DNA of 64,000 bases from Gluconacetobacter asukensis (lineage in GTDB: Bacteria > Pseudomonadota > Alphaproteobacteria > Acetobacterales > Acetobacteraceae). The DNA is taken from the NCBI RefSeq assembly GCF_014174375.1, contig NZ_JABEQE010000015.1, forward strand, positions 1 to 64,000, written 5' to 3'. A program made the translations under genes and the position numbers. Shown here one piece after another: positions 8,005 to 18,883 of the stretch. The notes beneath the pieces are model-generated. The model was not told where the DNA came from and searched no databases. It saw only the letters and a list, made by a program, of their open reading frames with translations. The first letter of the stretch is position 1; every line of letters begins with the position of its first letter.

Positions 8005-9861
8005 ATGCCCGCCTATCGTTCCCGCACCACGACGCATGGCCGCAACATGGCCGGGGCCCGCAGCCTGTGGCGCGCCACGGGCATGCAGGAATCGGATTTC
8101 GGCAAGCCGATCATCGCCATCGCCAATTCCTTCACCCAGTTCGTGCCGGGGCATGTCCATCTGAAGGATCTGGGCCAGCTTGTGGCGGGCGCGGTGGCCG
8201 AGGCGGGCGGAATCGGGCGGGAATTCAATACGATCGCGGTCGATGACGGGATCGCGATGGGGCATGGCGGCATGTTGTACAGCCTGCCCTCGCGCGAGTT
8301 GATCGCCGATGCGGTGGAATATATGTGCAATGCCCACTGCGCCGACGCGCTGGTGTGCATCAGCAATTGCGACAAGATCACCCCGGGCATGCTGATGGCC
8401 GCGATGCGGCTGAACATCCCCGCCATCTTCGTCTCGGGCGGTCCGATGGAAGCCGGACGGGTGACGGAAGGCGGTATCGAGCGCCATGTGGACCTGGTGA
8501 CGTCGATGGTCTCGGCCGCCGATCCGCGCGTCAGCGATGCCGAGTCCGAGTCGATCGAGCGTTCGGCCTGTCCGACCTGCGGATCGTGCTCGGGCATGTT
8601 CACCGCCAATTCGATGAACTGCCTGACCGAGGCGCTGGGCCTGGCGCTGCCGGGCAATGGCAGCCTGGTGGCGACCCATGCTGACCGGCGCGAATTGTTC
8701 CTGGAGGCCGGGCGGCGGATCGTCGGGCTGGCCCGGCGCTGGTACGAGCAGGATGATGCCAGCGTGCTGCCGCGCGGTATCGCCACCATGGAGGCGTTCG
8801 AGAACGCGATGACGGTCGATATCGCCATGGGGGGATCGACCAACACCGTACTGCATCTGCTGGCCGCCGCCCATGAGGGTGGGGTCCCGTTCACCATGGC
8901 CGATATCGACCGCCTGTCGCGTCGGGTGCCGCATCTGTGCAAGGTCGCGCCGTCGAAGGCCGACGTGCATATGGAAGACGTGCATCATGCGGGGGGCATC
9001 TTCGCCATCATGGGCGAGCTGAACCGGCTGGGGCTGCTGCATCGCGAGGTGTCGATGGTGCATGCGCCGTCGCTGGCGCAGGCGCTGGAGCAGTGGGATG
9101 TGACAGCGGCCGACGCGCCCGAGGCGGCGAAGACCCTGTTCCGTGCCGCGCCCGGCGGGGTGCGGACCACGCAGGCCTTCTCGCAGGCCAGCCGGTATCA
9201 CGCGCTGGATCTCGACCGGGCCGCGGGGGCGATCCGCGATGGTGCGCATGCCTTCAGCCAGGATGGCGGGCTGGCGGTGCTGTATGGCAACATCGCCGAG
9301 GACGGCGCGATCGTGAAGACGGCGGGGGTTGCGGCGAGCCTGCTGCGCTTCAAGGGGCCGGCGCGGATCTTCGAAAGTCAGGATGATGCCGTGTCGGCCA
9401 TCCTGGGCAACCGGATCGTGGCGGGCGACGTGGTGGTGATCCGCTATGAGGGGCCCAAGGGCGGCCCCGGCATGCAGGAGATGCTGTATCCGACCAGCTA
9501 TCTGAAATCGAAGGGGCTGGCCGAATCCTGCGCGCTGATCACCGACGGCCGGTTTTCGGGCGGCAGTTCGGGCCTGTCGATCGGCCATATCTCGCCTGAG
9601 GCGGCCGAGGGCGGTGCGATCGGCCTGCTGCGCGATGGTGACGTGATCGAGATCGACATTCCCGGGCGGGTTCTGCGTGTCGACCTGCCGGATGCCGAGT
9701 TGTCCGCGCGCCGGCTGCAGATGGAAGAGACGGGCGATGCCGCCTGGCAGCCCGATCGGACGCGTAGCGTGTCGGTTGCGTTGCAGGCTTATGCGGCCCT
9801 GACCACCAGCGCCGCGCGGGGTGCGGTGCGCGATGTCGGGCAGCTTCGCCGCCGCGGATGA
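8005..9861 (+). CDS. ilvD: Dihydroxy-acid dehydratase IlvD
   Basis: This 618-residue enzyme is the normal IlvD length. It dehydrates 2,3-dihydroxy-isovalerate and 2,3-dihydroxy-3-methylvalerate in valine, leucine and isoleucine synthesis. The Fe-S ligand cysteines are visible in [10 protein letters not shown] and [18 protein letters not shown], and the C-terminal part has [10 protein letters not shown]. The ATG at 8005 begins [17 protein letters not shown] sequence typical of IlvD; the longer frame from 7882 has no family support. The 245 bases upstream show no leader peptide or riboswitch that I recognise. Confidence 0.95.
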   Translation: MPAYRSRTTTHGRNMAGARSLWRATGMQESDFGKPIIAIANSFTQFVPGHVHLKDLGQLVAGAVAEAGGIGREFNTIAVDDGIAMGHGGMLYSLPSRELIADAVEYMCNAHCADALVCISNCDKITPGMLMAAMRLNIPAIFVSGGPMEAGRVTEGGIERHVDLVTSMVSAADPRVSDAESESIERSACPTCGSCSGMFTANSMNCLTEALGLALPGNGSLVATHADRRELFLEAGRRIVGLARRWYEQDDASVLPRGIATMEAFENAMTVDIAMGGSTNTVLHLLAAAHEGGVPFTMADIDRLSRRVPHLCKVAPSKADVHMEDVHHAGGIFAIMGELNRLGLLHREVSMVHAPSLAQALEQWDVTAADAPEAAKTLFRAAPGGVRTTQAFSQASRYHALDLDRAAGAIRDGAHAFSQDGGLAVLYGNIAEDGAIVKTAGVAASLLRFKGPARIFESQDDAVSAILGNRIVAGDVVVIRYEGPKGGPGMQEMLYPTSYLKSKGLAESCALITDGRFSGGSSGLSIGHISPEAAEGGAIGLLRDGDVIEIDIPGRVLRVDLPDAELSARRLQMEETGDAAWQPDRTRSVSVALQAYAALTTSAARGAVRDVGQLRRRG

Positions 9862-10347
9862 CACGACAGACGAGGCCGGCGCGCCGGGGTGACCCGGCCG
9901 CCGTCTCGTAATTACAACGTAATGATGTCTGGTTTATGTTACGTTGCGCAATAATTTATCTGAGAATGATGAAGAGTTGGGCATAGATTCGCCCTCTCCC
10001 TGTGATGACACGGGCTTCATGAAATTTGTTTTCTGAACATGGACATTTTTTCATACATATTTTGAAATATACCTATGTATAGGCTGTTGGGAGACAGCGT
10101 CGCTCTTGCGGGCACGCGCGCACGGGGAGCCAAAGATGACCATCACACCGCATAATCCCTGATCCGAGCAGGAATAGTCCCGCGCCAAGCGCGGTGACGA
10201 GGCCGGACCCGGCCCTGGCTGGCGGAAGGGCGCGCCGATGATCATTTCGTTCAAAAAATGATCTGGCGAGCCCGCCTTCCGGACGTGGTCGTGCGGCCTG
10301 TTTCCTCCTGATGCCGGTAAAAGCCCTGGACGGGGAAAAAGTCACCT
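9862..10347 (+). other. 486-base intergenic region with candidate operators upstream of the RND operon
   Basis: No gene is supported. Bases 9908-10090 are AT-rich. An inverted repeat CAACGTAA (9915-9922) / TTACGTTG (9939-9946) is perfect. A nested one follows: ATACATA (10053-10059) / TATGTAT (10074-10080), with ATATTT (10057-10062) / AAATAT (10065-10070) inside it. The latter looks like a TetR- or MarR-type operator. No regulator gene adjoins the operon. Confidence 0.45.
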
Positions 10348-13300
10348 ATGAATGCAATCGTCGTGACGGCCCTGCGGCGGCCGTACACATTTGTCGTTCT
10401 GTCGATCCTGATCGTCTTGTTCGGCGTCATGTCCGCCCTCAAGACGCCGACAGACGTCTTTCCCAATATCAAGATTCCGGCGATCGCCGTGGTGTGGACC
10501 TATGCCGGTCTGCTGCCCGACGAATTCGCCGCCCGCGTCATGTACAATTACGAGCAGGGCGTGACCTCGACGGTCGAGGGAATCGAGCACATGGAGTCCG
10601 ATTCCTATTACGGCCGTGGCATCGTGAAGATCTTCTTCCAGCCCGGAACGGATATCGGATCGGCCGAGGCGGATGTGACCGCGATCTCGCAGACGGTGCT
10701 GATGCAGTTGCCGGAGAAGATTCCGGCGCCGATGATCATGAAACTGGAAGCCTCGTCGGTTCCCGTCATCACGCTGGAACTGACCTCGCCGACCATGACG
10801 CCGTCGGACCTGTTCAAGCTGGCGCAGATCCGCATCCGCACCCTGTTGGTGACGGTGCCCGGTGCCATTGTGCCGCATCCCTATGGTGGCATGGACGCCT
10901 TCGTGATGTTCGCGCTCGATCAGAAGCAGTTGCAGGCGCACCATCTGTCGGCGATGGACGTGCAGAACGTCCTGGACAAGCAGAACATCGTGCGCCCGGC
11001 CGGTGACCAGAAGATCGGTGCGACCGACTGGATGGTGGCGACCAATGCCCAGCCGCGCACGATGGAGGAATTGAGCAATATCCCCATCAAGCGTGTGGGC
11101 AATTCGGTCGTCTACATGCATGATCTGGGGCAGGTCTATCGCGGCGGCCATCCGCAGACCAACCTGGTGCTGGTCAAGGGCCGGCAGGCGGTCGTGATGG
11201 TGGTGATGAAGAGCGGAGAGGCCTCGACGCTCGACGTGGTGTCCGGCGTGAAGGCGCTGATGCCGCGCCTGGAGAAGGTGATCCCGGCGACCGCGCATCT
11301 CTCGATCCTGAACGATGCCTCCGGTTTCGTGAAGGATTCGATCCAGGACGTGCTGCGCGAGATGGTGACGGCGGCGTTCCTGACCGGTCTGGTGGTGCTG
11401 CTGTTCCTGGGCTCGTGGCGCTCGACGGTGATTATCGCCACCTCGATCCCGCTGGCGATCCTGTGTGCGGTCATCGGGCTGGGCTGGGCTGGGCAGACGA
11501 TCAACGTCATGACGCTCGGCGGTCTGGCACTGGCCGTCGGCATCCTGGTCGACGACGCCACCGTGATGATCGAGAACATCGATACCCATCTGGAGATGGG
11601 CAAGGAACTGGAGGTCGCGATCATCGACGCGGCCAACCAGATCGTGATCGCGACCTTCGTGTCCACCACCTGTATCTGCATCGTCTGGCTGCCGCTGTTC
11701 GAGCTGGGCGGTGTTGCGGGCTGGCTGTTCATGCCGATGGCCGAAGCCATCATCTTCGCGATGATTGCCTCCTTCATCCTGTCGCGCACGCTGGTGCCGA
11801 CCATGGCGAAGTTCCTGCTGGCAGGGCAGACCCATGGCGCGCATGGGCATGATACGCATGAGGATCATCTGCAAGGCGGGAATATCTTCTCGCGCTTTCA
11901 GCGCGGGTTCGAGCGCCGTTTCACCGCGTTCCGCGAGAGCTATGGTGCGTTTCTGGAGCGTGCCATCGCCAACCGGGGGCGGTTTGCCTCGATCTTCCTG
12001 GGTATTTCGGTCCTCTCCATGGGGCTGTATACGGTGGCGGGGCGCGACTTCTTCCCGGAAATCAAGTCCGACCAGTTGCAGATGCATATGCGCGCGCCGC
12101 TGGGCACCCGTATCGAAGTGGCTGGGCGGATTGCGACGCTGGTCAGCGACCGCATCCATGAATTGCTGCCCGGCAAGGTGGACGATGTGGTCAGCAATTG
12201 CGGTCTGGCCGAAGCGCCGCATAACCAGGCTTTCATTCCCACGCCCACCATCGGCACGCAGGATTGCGACCTGACGATCACGCTGACCGAGGCGGAAGCG
12301 CCGGTGTGGGATTACCGCGCCGTGCTGCGCAAGGGCCTTTCCGCCAGCTTCCCCGGCACGGTCTTTACCTTCCAGCCGGCGGACCTGACGGCGAAGATCC
12401 TCAATTTCGGTTCGCCTTCGCCGATCGATATCAAGATCACGGGGCCGGAGCTGAACAAGAGCTACAAATATGCGGTCGAGCTGACGAACAGGCTGCGTCT
12501 CGTGCCCGGTGCCAGCGACGTGTCGCTGCAACAGACGATGAAGACGCCGACCCTGTTCGTGAAGGGGGATCGGACCTTCAGTCAGGCCACCGGCGTTGAT
12601 GCCGCCGACCTGGCCGATAACGAGTTGATGACTCTGTCGGGCAGTTCGACCGTCGATCCGCAATATTGGTACGATCCGGTCTGGGGCGTGACCTTCCTGC
12701 TGAACACCTATGTGACGCAGAACCAGCTGACGCACTTCAACGACCTGCTGTCGATCCCGGTCGACAAGGGGGATGGCAATCCGACCGGCAAGGGCATGCA
12801 GCTGCTGGGCGCGGTCAGCACCATCAGCGCGACCGGGACGCCGGGCCAGGTCTCGCACTTCAACTCGATGCCGGCGTTCGACATCTACGTGTCGGCCGAA
12901 GGCACCGATCTGGGGACCGTGCTGGCGGGTGTGAACAAGGTGATTGCCCAGACGGCGGCTGATGTGCCGCGTGGTGCCGCCGTGGATGTGGAAGGCCAGG
13001 CGACGACGATGCGCAGCGCCTATGCGCAGCTGATCGGGGGGCTGGCGATCTCGATCGTGCTGATCTACCTTCTGATTGTCGTCAACTTCCAGTCGTGGCT
13101 TGATCCGTTCATCATCATCTCGGCCCTGCCGGGAGCGCTGGCGGGGATCGCCTGGAGCCTGTTCCTGACGCATACGCACCTGTCGGTGCCCGCCCTGACC
13201 GGTGCCATCATGTGCATGGGCACGGCGACCGCGAACTCGATCCTGGTCGTGTCCTATGCCAGCGAGCGGCTGGAAATCCATGGCGATGCGCTGAAAGCGG

Positions 13301-13521
13301 CGCTGGAGGCCGGATATGGACGTATCCGCCCCGTGCTGATGACGGCTGCCGCGATGATCGTGGGCATGGTGCCAATGTCGATCAGCAACTCGCAGAACGC
13401 GCCGCTGGGCAAGGCGGTGATCGGCGGCCTGATCGTGGCCACCATTTCCACGCTTCTGTTCGTCCCTTGTGTCTATGCGATTATCTACAACCGCTCGTCG
13501 AGCCGGAAGGAGACCGTCTGA
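10348..13521 (+). CDS. RND-family efflux pump inner membrane subunit
   Basis: This 1057-residue protein has the RND layout: TM1 near residues 15-33, a large periplasmic loop, TM2-6 (about 340-480), a second loop, and TM7-12 at the C-terminal end. Motif GILVDDATVMIENI in TM4 carries the paired Asp residues of proton relay. It forms the proton-driven trimer of a tripartite efflux system. A His-rich linker HGAHGHDTHEDH sits between the two halves (about residues 498-509). It is first of three translationally coupled genes (pump, adaptor, channel), the pump-first order being less common than adaptor-first. The substrate is unknown. Confidence 0.9.
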   Translation: MNAIVVTALRRPYTFVVLSILIVLFGVMSALKTPTDVFPNIKIPAIAVVWTYAGLLPDEFAARVMYNYEQGVTSTVEGIEHMESDSYYGRGIVKIFFQPGTDIGSAEADVTAISQTVLMQLPEKIPAPMIMKLEASSVPVITLELTSPTMTPSDLFKLAQIRIRTLLVTVPGAIVPHPYGGMDAFVMFALDQKQLQAHHLSAMDVQNVLDKQNIVRPAGDQKIGATDWMVATNAQPRTMEELSNIPIKRVGNSVVYMHDLGQVYRGGHPQTNLVLVKGRQAVVMVVMKSGEASTLDVVSGVKALMPRLEKVIPATAHLSILNDASGFVKDSIQDVLREMVTAAFLTGLVVLLFLGSWRSTVIIATSIPLAILCAVIGLGWAGQTINVMTLGGLALAVGILVDDATVMIENIDTHLEMGKELEVAIIDAANQIVIATFVSTTCICIVWLPLFELGGVAGWLFMPMAEAIIFAMIASFILSRTLVPTMAKFLLAGQTHGAHGHDTHEDHLQGGNIFSRFQRGFERRFTAFRESYGAFLERAIANRGRFASIFLGISVLSMGLYTVAGRDFFPEIKSDQLQMHMRAPLGTRIEVAGRIATLVSDRIHELLPGKVDDVVSNCGLAEAPHNQAFIPTPTIGTQDCDLTITLTEAEAPVWDYRAVLRKGLSASFPGTVFTFQPADLTAKILNFGSPSPIDIKITGPELNKSYKYAVELTNRLRLVPGASDVSLQQTMKTPTLFVKGDRTFSQATGVDAADLADNELMTLSGSSTVDPQYWYDPVWGVTFLLNTYVTQNQLTHFNDLLSIPVDKGDGNPTGKGMQLLGAVSTISATGTPGQVSHFNSMPAFDIYVSAEGTDLGTVLAGVNKVIAQTAADVPRGAAVDVEGQATTMRSAYAQLIGGLAISIVLIYLLIVVNFQSWLDPFIIISALPGALAGIAWSLFLTHTHLSVPALTGAIMCMGTATANSILVVSYASERLEIHGDALKAALEAGYGRIRPVLMTAAAMIVGMVPMSISNSQNAPLGKAVIGGLIVATISTLLFVPCVYAIIYNRSSSRKETV

Positions 13522-14702
13522 TGGCTTCCATGTCACGCAACACCCTTCTGGCGACCGGGGCATGTGTCCTGGCCGTGCTGGTCGGCTATCAGGTGGTCAC
13601 CCGGGTTCACGCGGTGTCGGAACTGCGCGCCGAAACCCTGAGCAATGCGCTGCCCGACGTCGCGGTGATCCAGGCGAAGCCTTCGCCCAAGACCGTGACC
13701 CTGACCCTGCCGGGCAATATCGACGCCTGGTATCAGGCGCCGCTCTTCCCGCAGGCCTCGGGCTACCTGAAGATGTGGTACAAGGATTACGGCGCCGAGG
13801 TGAAGACTGGCGACGTGCTCGCGGAGATCAACGCCCCCAGCCTGGATGCGCAATACGCCCAGGCCAAGGCTGATCTGGCGGAGGCGCAGGCCAAGTACAA
13901 CCTGACCGTGGTCAGCGCCAATCGCTGGCGCGCGATGGGCAAGTCGCAGGCGGTGTCGGGCCAGTCGGTCTCGGTCGCCGACGCAAACGAGAAGGCTGGA
14001 CTGGCGGTAATGCAGGCGGCCGAGCACAAGGTCGATCAGTTTGAGGCGCTGGAACGCTTCAAGACCATCGTGGCGCCATTCGACGGTGTGGTGACGTCGC
14101 GCGACATCAATGTCGGCGATTACGTCAGCAGCGGGGCGGGGGAGCATGGCAGCAATGGCGATGCCAGCCAGCTCTTCACCGTATCGGACATGCACAAGAT
14201 GCGTCTGTTCGTGTCGGTGCCTGAGACGTTCTCCTATATTCTCAGGCCCGGCATGACGGCTGAAGTCAGCGTGCCGCAGTTCGCGAACCGGACCTTCAAG
14301 GCCGATTTCCTGACCATCGCGCGGGGATATGATCCCAACACCCGCACGGCGATCACGGAATTTACCATCGACAACGATAAGCACGAGTTGTGGCCGGGCA
14401 CGTTCGCGTCGGTGAAAATGACGGCGCCGTCGACGCCGGGTGTGTTCCAGATTCCGACCGCTGCGCTGGTGTTCGAGGAAAAGGGCATGCAGGTCGCGGT
14501 GCTCGATGCCAACGACGTCGTGCATTACCGCGACATCGAAGTGGGGCGCATGGCCGATGCCGAGACTGACGTGACGTCGGGGGTTTCGCCCACCGACCGG
14601 ATCATCAACAACCCGCCGGCGGACCTGCTGGAAGGCCAGAAGGTGCATGTCGTCCAGCCGGCCAAGGGCTATGACGAAGAAGCCGAGGAAATCGAGGGAT
14701 GA
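13521..14702 (+). CDS. RND efflux periplasmic adaptor (HlyD/MFP family)
   Basis: This 393-residue membrane fusion protein has one N-terminal anchor (about residues 9-27). It then has a biotinyl-lipoyl-like part (SGYLKMWYKDYGAEVKTGD), an alpha-hairpin with AQAKADLAEAQAKYN, the returning lipoyl half (IVAPFDGVVTSRDINVGDYV) and a beta-barrel. It bridges the RND pump to the outer membrane channel. ATG 13521 overlaps the pump stop by one base (TGATG), which fixes the start; the longer frame runs inside the pump gene. The Glu/Asp-rich C-terminus is unremarkable. Confidence 0.9.
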   Translation: MASMSRNTLLATGACVLAVLVGYQVVTRVHAVSELRAETLSNALPDVAVIQAKPSPKTVTLTLPGNIDAWYQAPLFPQASGYLKMWYKDYGAEVKTGDVLAEINAPSLDAQYAQAKADLAEAQAKYNLTVVSANRWRAMGKSQAVSGQSVSVADANEKAGLAVMQAAEHKVDQFEALERFKTIVAPFDGVVTSRDINVGDYVSSGAGEHGSNGDASQLFTVSDMHKMRLFVSVPETFSYILRPGMTAEVSVPQFANRTFKADFLTIARGYDPNTRTAITEFTIDNDKHELWPGTFASVKMTAPSTPGVFQIPTAALVFEEKGMQVAVLDANDVVHYRDIEVGRMADAETDVTSGVSPTDRIINNPPADLLEGQKVHVVQPAKGYDEEAEEIEG

Positions 14703-16297
14703 TCATGCGGTCATTGCGCCGGACCATGATGTCCGGCGGGGCGATGCTGTCGCTGGCGGCGCTGTCCGCCTGCGATCTGGCGCCCGCCTATCATCCCCCG
14801 ACTTATGTCGTGCCCGCAAGCTGGCATGGTCAGGGGGTGTTTGCGACCGCGACGCCGGCGGATACGCAACTGCCGTCGCACTGGTGGACGCTGCTGCATG
14901 ATCCGCAGCTCGACGCGCTGGAGGACAAGGCCGTTGCCGCGAACGCGGATTTGCAGGCGGCTGCCGAGCGTTTTGTCCAGGCTCGGGCCATGGTCATGAG
15001 TGCGCGTGCCGACCTGCTGCCGCATTTCGGTCTGGCTTTCGGCGCGTCGGACAACAAGCAGTCGGCCGACCGGCTGTTCCGCTACAAGGGTGCGCTGACG
15101 CAGACCGACGAATTCTATGGCGGTCTGGCATCGTGGGAGCCGGATTTCTGGTCGGAGATTCGCAATCAGGTGCGCATGGCGAAATTCTCCGCCCAGGAGA
15201 AGGCGGCGGATTATGCCGGGGCGCGGCTGAGTTTGCAGGCGGAACTGGCCAGCGATTATGTCGCCCTGCGCGGCTATGACGCGCAGGATGCGATCTATCG
15301 CAAATCCATCGCCTATTACGAACAGGCGCTGAAGGTCACCCAGACGCAGCTTGCCAACCAGGCGGCGCCGCGCCTGGATCTGGCCCGTGCGCAGAACCGC
15401 CTCTATGTGACTCAGGCGGCCGAACTGGACATCCAGGCCGAGCGTGAAGTGACCGAACATGCGATTGCGGTGCTGACCAACAGCGCGCCATCCGGTTTCC
15501 ATATTGCGCCAGCCGATAGGCTGGCGTTCGTTCGTGCGGCCATTCCGGTCGGCGTGCCATCCGACCTGTTGCAGCGGCGGCCGGACGTGGCGTCGGCGGA
15601 ACGCGAGATGGCGCAGGCCAACCGGGCCATCGGGGTGTCGCGGGCGGCATTCTATCCGCATGTCTCGCTCAACGCCAATGGCGGGTTCGATGCCAATGGC
15701 TTCGACCTGGCCAATCTGGCGAACAGCATGTGGTCCTATGGTGCGTCGGCCTCGATGCCGATCTTTGAAGGTGGGTTGCGTCGGGCGGCATTGCAGGCAT
15801 CATGGGCCAGCTATCGTGAAACGCGCGATCACTACCGGTCTTCGGTGCTGGGGGCATTTCGCGAGGTGGAGGACGGACTGTCGCGCACCGACCGTCTGTG
15901 GGCAGAAAATAACAGGCTGAAAGCGGCGACGTCGGCGGCGTTGGACATGCAGAACATGACCATGACCCTGTACAAGGGCGGTGTCTCGCCTTATCTGGAC
16001 GCGATCATCGCCCAGGAAGCCGCGCTGGAAGCCCAGATTTCGCAGGTGCAGGTTGAAACCCGTTATTTCCAGGCGGAAATCGGGCTGATCCGCGCGCTGG
16101 GCGGCGGGTGGAGCGACAAGTTGCTGCCGACGCCGGACCAGACGATGACGTTCTCGGCCCTGCAATATGACGGGCTGCGTCATCCCGATCCGGCAGGGGG
16201 CATCGACAGCGTGCGGGACGAGACGCCGTTCGACAATCTGGCCGGATCGACCGCGGCACCCGAAGTCGGGACGGCGCCGGTCCAGACGGGGCATTAG
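14699..16297 (+). CDS. Outer membrane efflux lipoprotein (NodT/OprM type)
   Basis: This 532-residue outer membrane factor has a lipoprotein signal peptide with lipobox LSAC (Cys about residue 25). Two OEP repeats follow, including the conserved IPVGVPSDLLQRRPDVASAERE. It forms the TolC-like exit duct for the RND pump. The start overlaps the adaptor stop (ATGA); an in-frame ATG at 14705 is an alternative. It is last in the three-gene operon and is followed by a terminator. The C-terminal extension of about 40 residues (Asp/Thr-rich) is not needed for the fold. Confidence 0.9.
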   Translation: MIMRSLRRTMMSGGAMLSLAALSACDLAPAYHPPTYVVPASWHGQGVFATATPADTQLPSHWWTLLHDPQLDALEDKAVAANADLQAAAERFVQARAMVMSARADLLPHFGLAFGASDNKQSADRLFRYKGALTQTDEFYGGLASWEPDFWSEIRNQVRMAKFSAQEKAADYAGARLSLQAELASDYVALRGYDAQDAIYRKSIAYYEQALKVTQTQLANQAAPRLDLARAQNRLYVTQAAELDIQAEREVTEHAIAVLTNSAPSGFHIAPADRLAFVRAAIPVGVPSDLLQRRPDVASAEREMAQANRAIGVSRAAFYPHVSLNANGGFDANGFDLANLANSMWSYGASASMPIFEGGLRRAALQASWASYRETRDHYRSSVLGAFREVEDGLSRTDRLWAENNRLKAATSAALDMQNMTMTLYKGGVSPYLDAIIAQEAALEAQISQVQVETRYFQAEIGLIRALGGGWSDKLLPTPDQTMTFSALQYDGLRHPDPAGGIDSVRDETPFDNLAGSTAAPEVGTAPVQTGH

Positions 16298-16332
16298 CAA
16301 CCGGTCGCCGGACTGGCGGAGGTGAAACAGGG

Positions 16333-16366
16333 AAAGGCGGGGCGACTTTATCGCCCCGCCTTTTTT
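16333..16366 (+). terminator. Rho-independent terminator after the efflux operon
   Basis: AAAGGCGGGGCGA pairs with TCGCCCCGCCTTT across a short loop, followed by TTT. The stem overlaps the 3' end of the convergent oxyR gene and, being symmetric with A and T flanks, may serve both strands. Confidence 0.88.
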
Positions 16367-17286
16367 GTGTTCATGCCGAGCTTCCGGGCCAGTTTTTCGA
16401 ACAATGGCATGCGCGGGTCGGTGGTGCGCCACCACAACCCGATGGTCCGGCCGATTTCAGATGATGCGAATGGGATGGCTCGGGAGAAGCCTCGTGCGTC
16501 GGTGCCGGTATCGACCGCCAGTGCAGGCATGACGGCGATTCCCTCGCCGGCGTCGACCATGTAGCGCAGCATTTCCACGCTGGTCGCGACAGGGCCGTCC
16601 AGATCGGCTTGGGGCAACGCAGCCGGGCTGCAGAGCGATAGGGTCTGGTCGCGCAGGCAATGACCCGGATCGAGCAGGATCAGGTCGGCATTGTCGAGGT
16701 CGGCGGAAGACAGCGCGGATTTCGTAGCCAGCGGATGGGTCCGAGGGGCCAGAACGCGAAACGGCTCGAAGAAGAGGGGGGCGGCGGTGATGCCAGCCTC
16801 TGGAACGGGGAGCGCCGCGATGGCGACATCCAGCGTGTAATCGAGCAATTGCCGGGCCAGTTCGGCTGTCCGGTCCTCGGTCAGGCGCAGCGCGATGTCC
16901 GGATGGGATATGCGAAGGTGCCGCAACAGGGTGGGCATGTAATAGGGTGCCAGCGTGGGAATGATGCCCAGCGCCAGGGTTCCAGTCAGGTCGTGTCCGG
17001 TGCCGTGTGCCTGCTCCATCAGGACATGCGCGTCGCGGACGATGCGTTCGATGAGCGGGATCAGGGCCGCGCCGCGCTCGGTCGGGCGTGTGCCCCGGCG
17101 TCCGCGTTCGAAGAGTGTGCAGCCCAGCAGGGCCTCGACCTTGCGGATCTGCTCGCTCAGGCCCGGCTGACTGACACCGCAGATCTGCGCGGCCCGGCCG
17201 AAATGGCCGGTGCGGCTGACTGCCAGGGCATAATCCAGATCGCGTAGTGTGAGGCCGGCGAGGGAGCGGGGAGAAGGGAGTGTCAT
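16348..17286 (-). CDS. oxyR: Hydrogen peroxide sensor OxyR (LysR family)
   Basis: This 312-residue LTTR has an N-terminal HTH (about residues 14-72, with [15 protein letters not shown]). Its regulatory domain contains [12 protein letters not shown], the two redox cysteines of OxyR (C199/C208 in E. coli numbering) that form the activating disulfide. It is divergent from katA with an OxyR operator between, so it almost certainly controls that catalase. The ATG at 17286 has no good ribosome site just upstream and lies five bases from the operator, so a leaderless or weakly translated mRNA is possible. Confidence 0.93.
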   Translation of the reverse strand: MTLPSPRSLAGLTLRDLDYALAVSRTGHFGRAAQICGVSQPGLSEQIRKVEALLGCTLFERGRRGTRPTERGAALIPLIERIVRDAHVLMEQAHGTGHDLTGTLALGIIPTLAPYYMPTLLRHLRISHPDIALRLTEDRTAELARQLLDYTLDVAIAALPVPEAGITAAPLFFEPFRVLAPRTHPLATKSALSSADLDNADLILLDPGHCLRDQTLSLCSPAALPQADLDGPVATSVEMLRYMVDAGEGIAVMPALAVDTGTDARGFSRAIPFASSEIGRTIGLWWRTTDPRMPLFEKLARKLGMNTKKAGR

Positions 17287-17290
17287 ATCG

Positions 17291-17327
17291 ATAGGTATAA
17301 CCTATAGATATGATAAAAAGAATCGAT
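17291..17327. promoter_or_regulatory. OxyR operator between oxyR and katA
   Basis: ATAGGTATAACCTAT at 17291-17305 matches the OxyR half-operator ATAGNTNNNANCTAT perfectly. After 7 bases a weaker second half, ATAAAAAGAATCGAT (17313-17327), keeps ATA, A10, C12 and the final AT. The spacing is that of the full tetramer site. It serves both divergent promoters. Confidence 0.85.
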
Positions 17328-17389
17328 TTTATCTATCTATAGGAGGTTGGTACGCACGGTCCTGCATCATTTCCGGAGAGGGAAACGCC

Positions 17390-18844
17390 ATGTCCAACCA
17401 GATTGCCCGTCCCGTCCTGACGACCAGTGCGGGTGCGCCTGTGCCTGACAATCAGAACAGCAAGAGTGCTGGCCGTCGCGGGCCGCTGCTGCTGGAGAAC
17501 TACCAGTTGCTGGAAAAGCTGGCTCATCAGAATCGCGAGCGCATCCCCGAGCGGGTTGTCCATGCGAAAGGTTCGGGAGCTTACGGCACTTTTACCGTCA
17601 CGGGGGATGTCGCGCGCTATACGCGCGCCGCGATTTTTGGTGAAATCGGCAGGACGACGGAGATCCTGGCCCGTTTTTCGACCGTCGCGGGTGAGCGGGG
17701 AGCGGCGGATGCCGAGCGGGACGTGCGGGGCTTCGCGCTGAAATTCTATACCGGTGAAGGTAACTGGGACCTTGTGGGCAACAACACGCCGGTCTTCTTC
17801 ATTCGCGATCCGATGAAATTTCCCGATTTCATTCACACGCAGAAGCGTCACCCGCGTACCAACATGCGTTCGGCGACCGCCATGTGGGATTTCTGGTCAT
17901 TGAGTCCGGAGAGTCTGCATCAGGTTGCGATCCTGTTTTCGGATCGCGGATTGCCGTGTGGGTTCCGCTTCATGGATGGGTTCGGCAGCCATACCTATTC
18001 GTTCTGGAATGATGATGGCGAGCGGTTCTGGGTGAAGTTCCATTTCAAGACCCATCAGGGCCATCGCCACTGGACTAACGAGGAGGCCGCGCACATCGTC
18101 GGGCAGGACAGGGAGAGTTCGCAACGCGACCTGTATGATGCCATCGAGGCCGGTGATTTCCCGCGCTGGACGCTGTCGGTGCAGATCATGCCGGAGGCGG
18201 ATGCCGCGCTGCAATCCTTCGACCCGTTCGACCTGACAAAGGTATGGCCGCACGGGGCCTTCCCGCTGATCGAAGTGGGCGTGCTGGAACTGAACCGCAA
18301 CCCGGCGCATTATTTCGCGGAAATCGAGCAGGCGTCGTTCTCGCCGTCGAATATCGTGCCCGGAATCGGCTATTCGCCCGACAAGGTCTTGCAGGCGAGG
18401 CTGTTCGCCTATGCTGACGCCCATCGCTATCGCGTCGGCACCCATTATGAGAGCCTGCCGGTCAACCAGCCGAAATGTCCGGTTCGCACTTATCATGCCG
18501 ACGGGGCCATGCGCTTCGACGCGCCGCGAGGCACGGATGCCTATTACGAGCCGAACTCCTTCGGCGGCCCGGTGGAAGACCCGCGAGCGAAGGAGCCGCC
18601 GCTGAGGCTGGAGGGGGAGGCGGGATATTACGACCATCGCGTGGACAATGATGATTACAGCCAGCCGGCCGCCCTGTTCCGTCTGTTCGATGAGGGGCAG
18701 AGGCAGCGCTTCTTCGGGAATATCGCGGCGGCCATGCAGGGTGTTCCGGACGAAATCGTCGAACGCCAGTTGGCGCATTTCGCCAAGGCCGATCCGGCGT
18801 GGGCGGAGGGAGTGCGCCGGGCGCTGGAGCGCGCTGCCGGATAG
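17390..18844 (+). CDS. katA: Haem catalase KatA (small-subunit type)
   Basis: This 484-residue monofunctional catalase disproportionates hydrogen peroxide. The distal His lies in [14 protein letters not shown], the distal Asn in [19 protein letters not shown], and the proximal Tyr haem ligand in [14 protein letters not shown]. The length is that of clade-3 small catalases, without the C-terminal flavodoxin-like domain. ATG 17390 follows GGAGAGGG and gives a typical N-terminus; the upstream open frame runs through the operator. It is divergent from oxyR and expected to be peroxide-induced. Confidence 0.95.
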   Translation: MSNQIARPVLTTSAGAPVPDNQNSKSAGRRGPLLLENYQLLEKLAHQNRERIPERVVHAKGSGAYGTFTVTGDVARYTRAAIFGEIGRTTEILARFSTVAGERGAADAERDVRGFALKFYTGEGNWDLVGNNTPVFFIRDPMKFPDFIHTQKRHPRTNMRSATAMWDFWSLSPESLHQVAILFSDRGLPCGFRFMDGFGSHTYSFWNDDGERFWVKFHFKTHQGHRHWTNEEAAHIVGQDRESSQRDLYDAIEAGDFPRWTLSVQIMPEADAALQSFDPFDLTKVWPHGAFPLIEVGVLELNRNPAHYFAEIEQASFSPSNIVPGIGYSPDKVLQARLFAYADAHRYRVGTHYESLPVNQPKCPVRTYHADGAMRFDAPRGTDAYYEPNSFGGPVEDPRAKEPPLRLEGEAGYYDHRVDNDDYSQPAALFRLFDEGQRQRFFGNIAAAMQGVPDEIVERQLAHFAKADPAWAEGVRRALERAAG

Positions 18845-18883
18845 AGAGGGGCTCAGGGCCGGGGTGCCCCCCGCCCGGCCCGG

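Noticed and set aside
10342..13563. Very long open frame (over 1000 codons) on the minus strand
   Set aside because: It is exactly antisense to the RND pump gene; its translation is Arg/His/Gln-rich with no family motifs, as expected from the opposite strand of GC-rich coding DNA.
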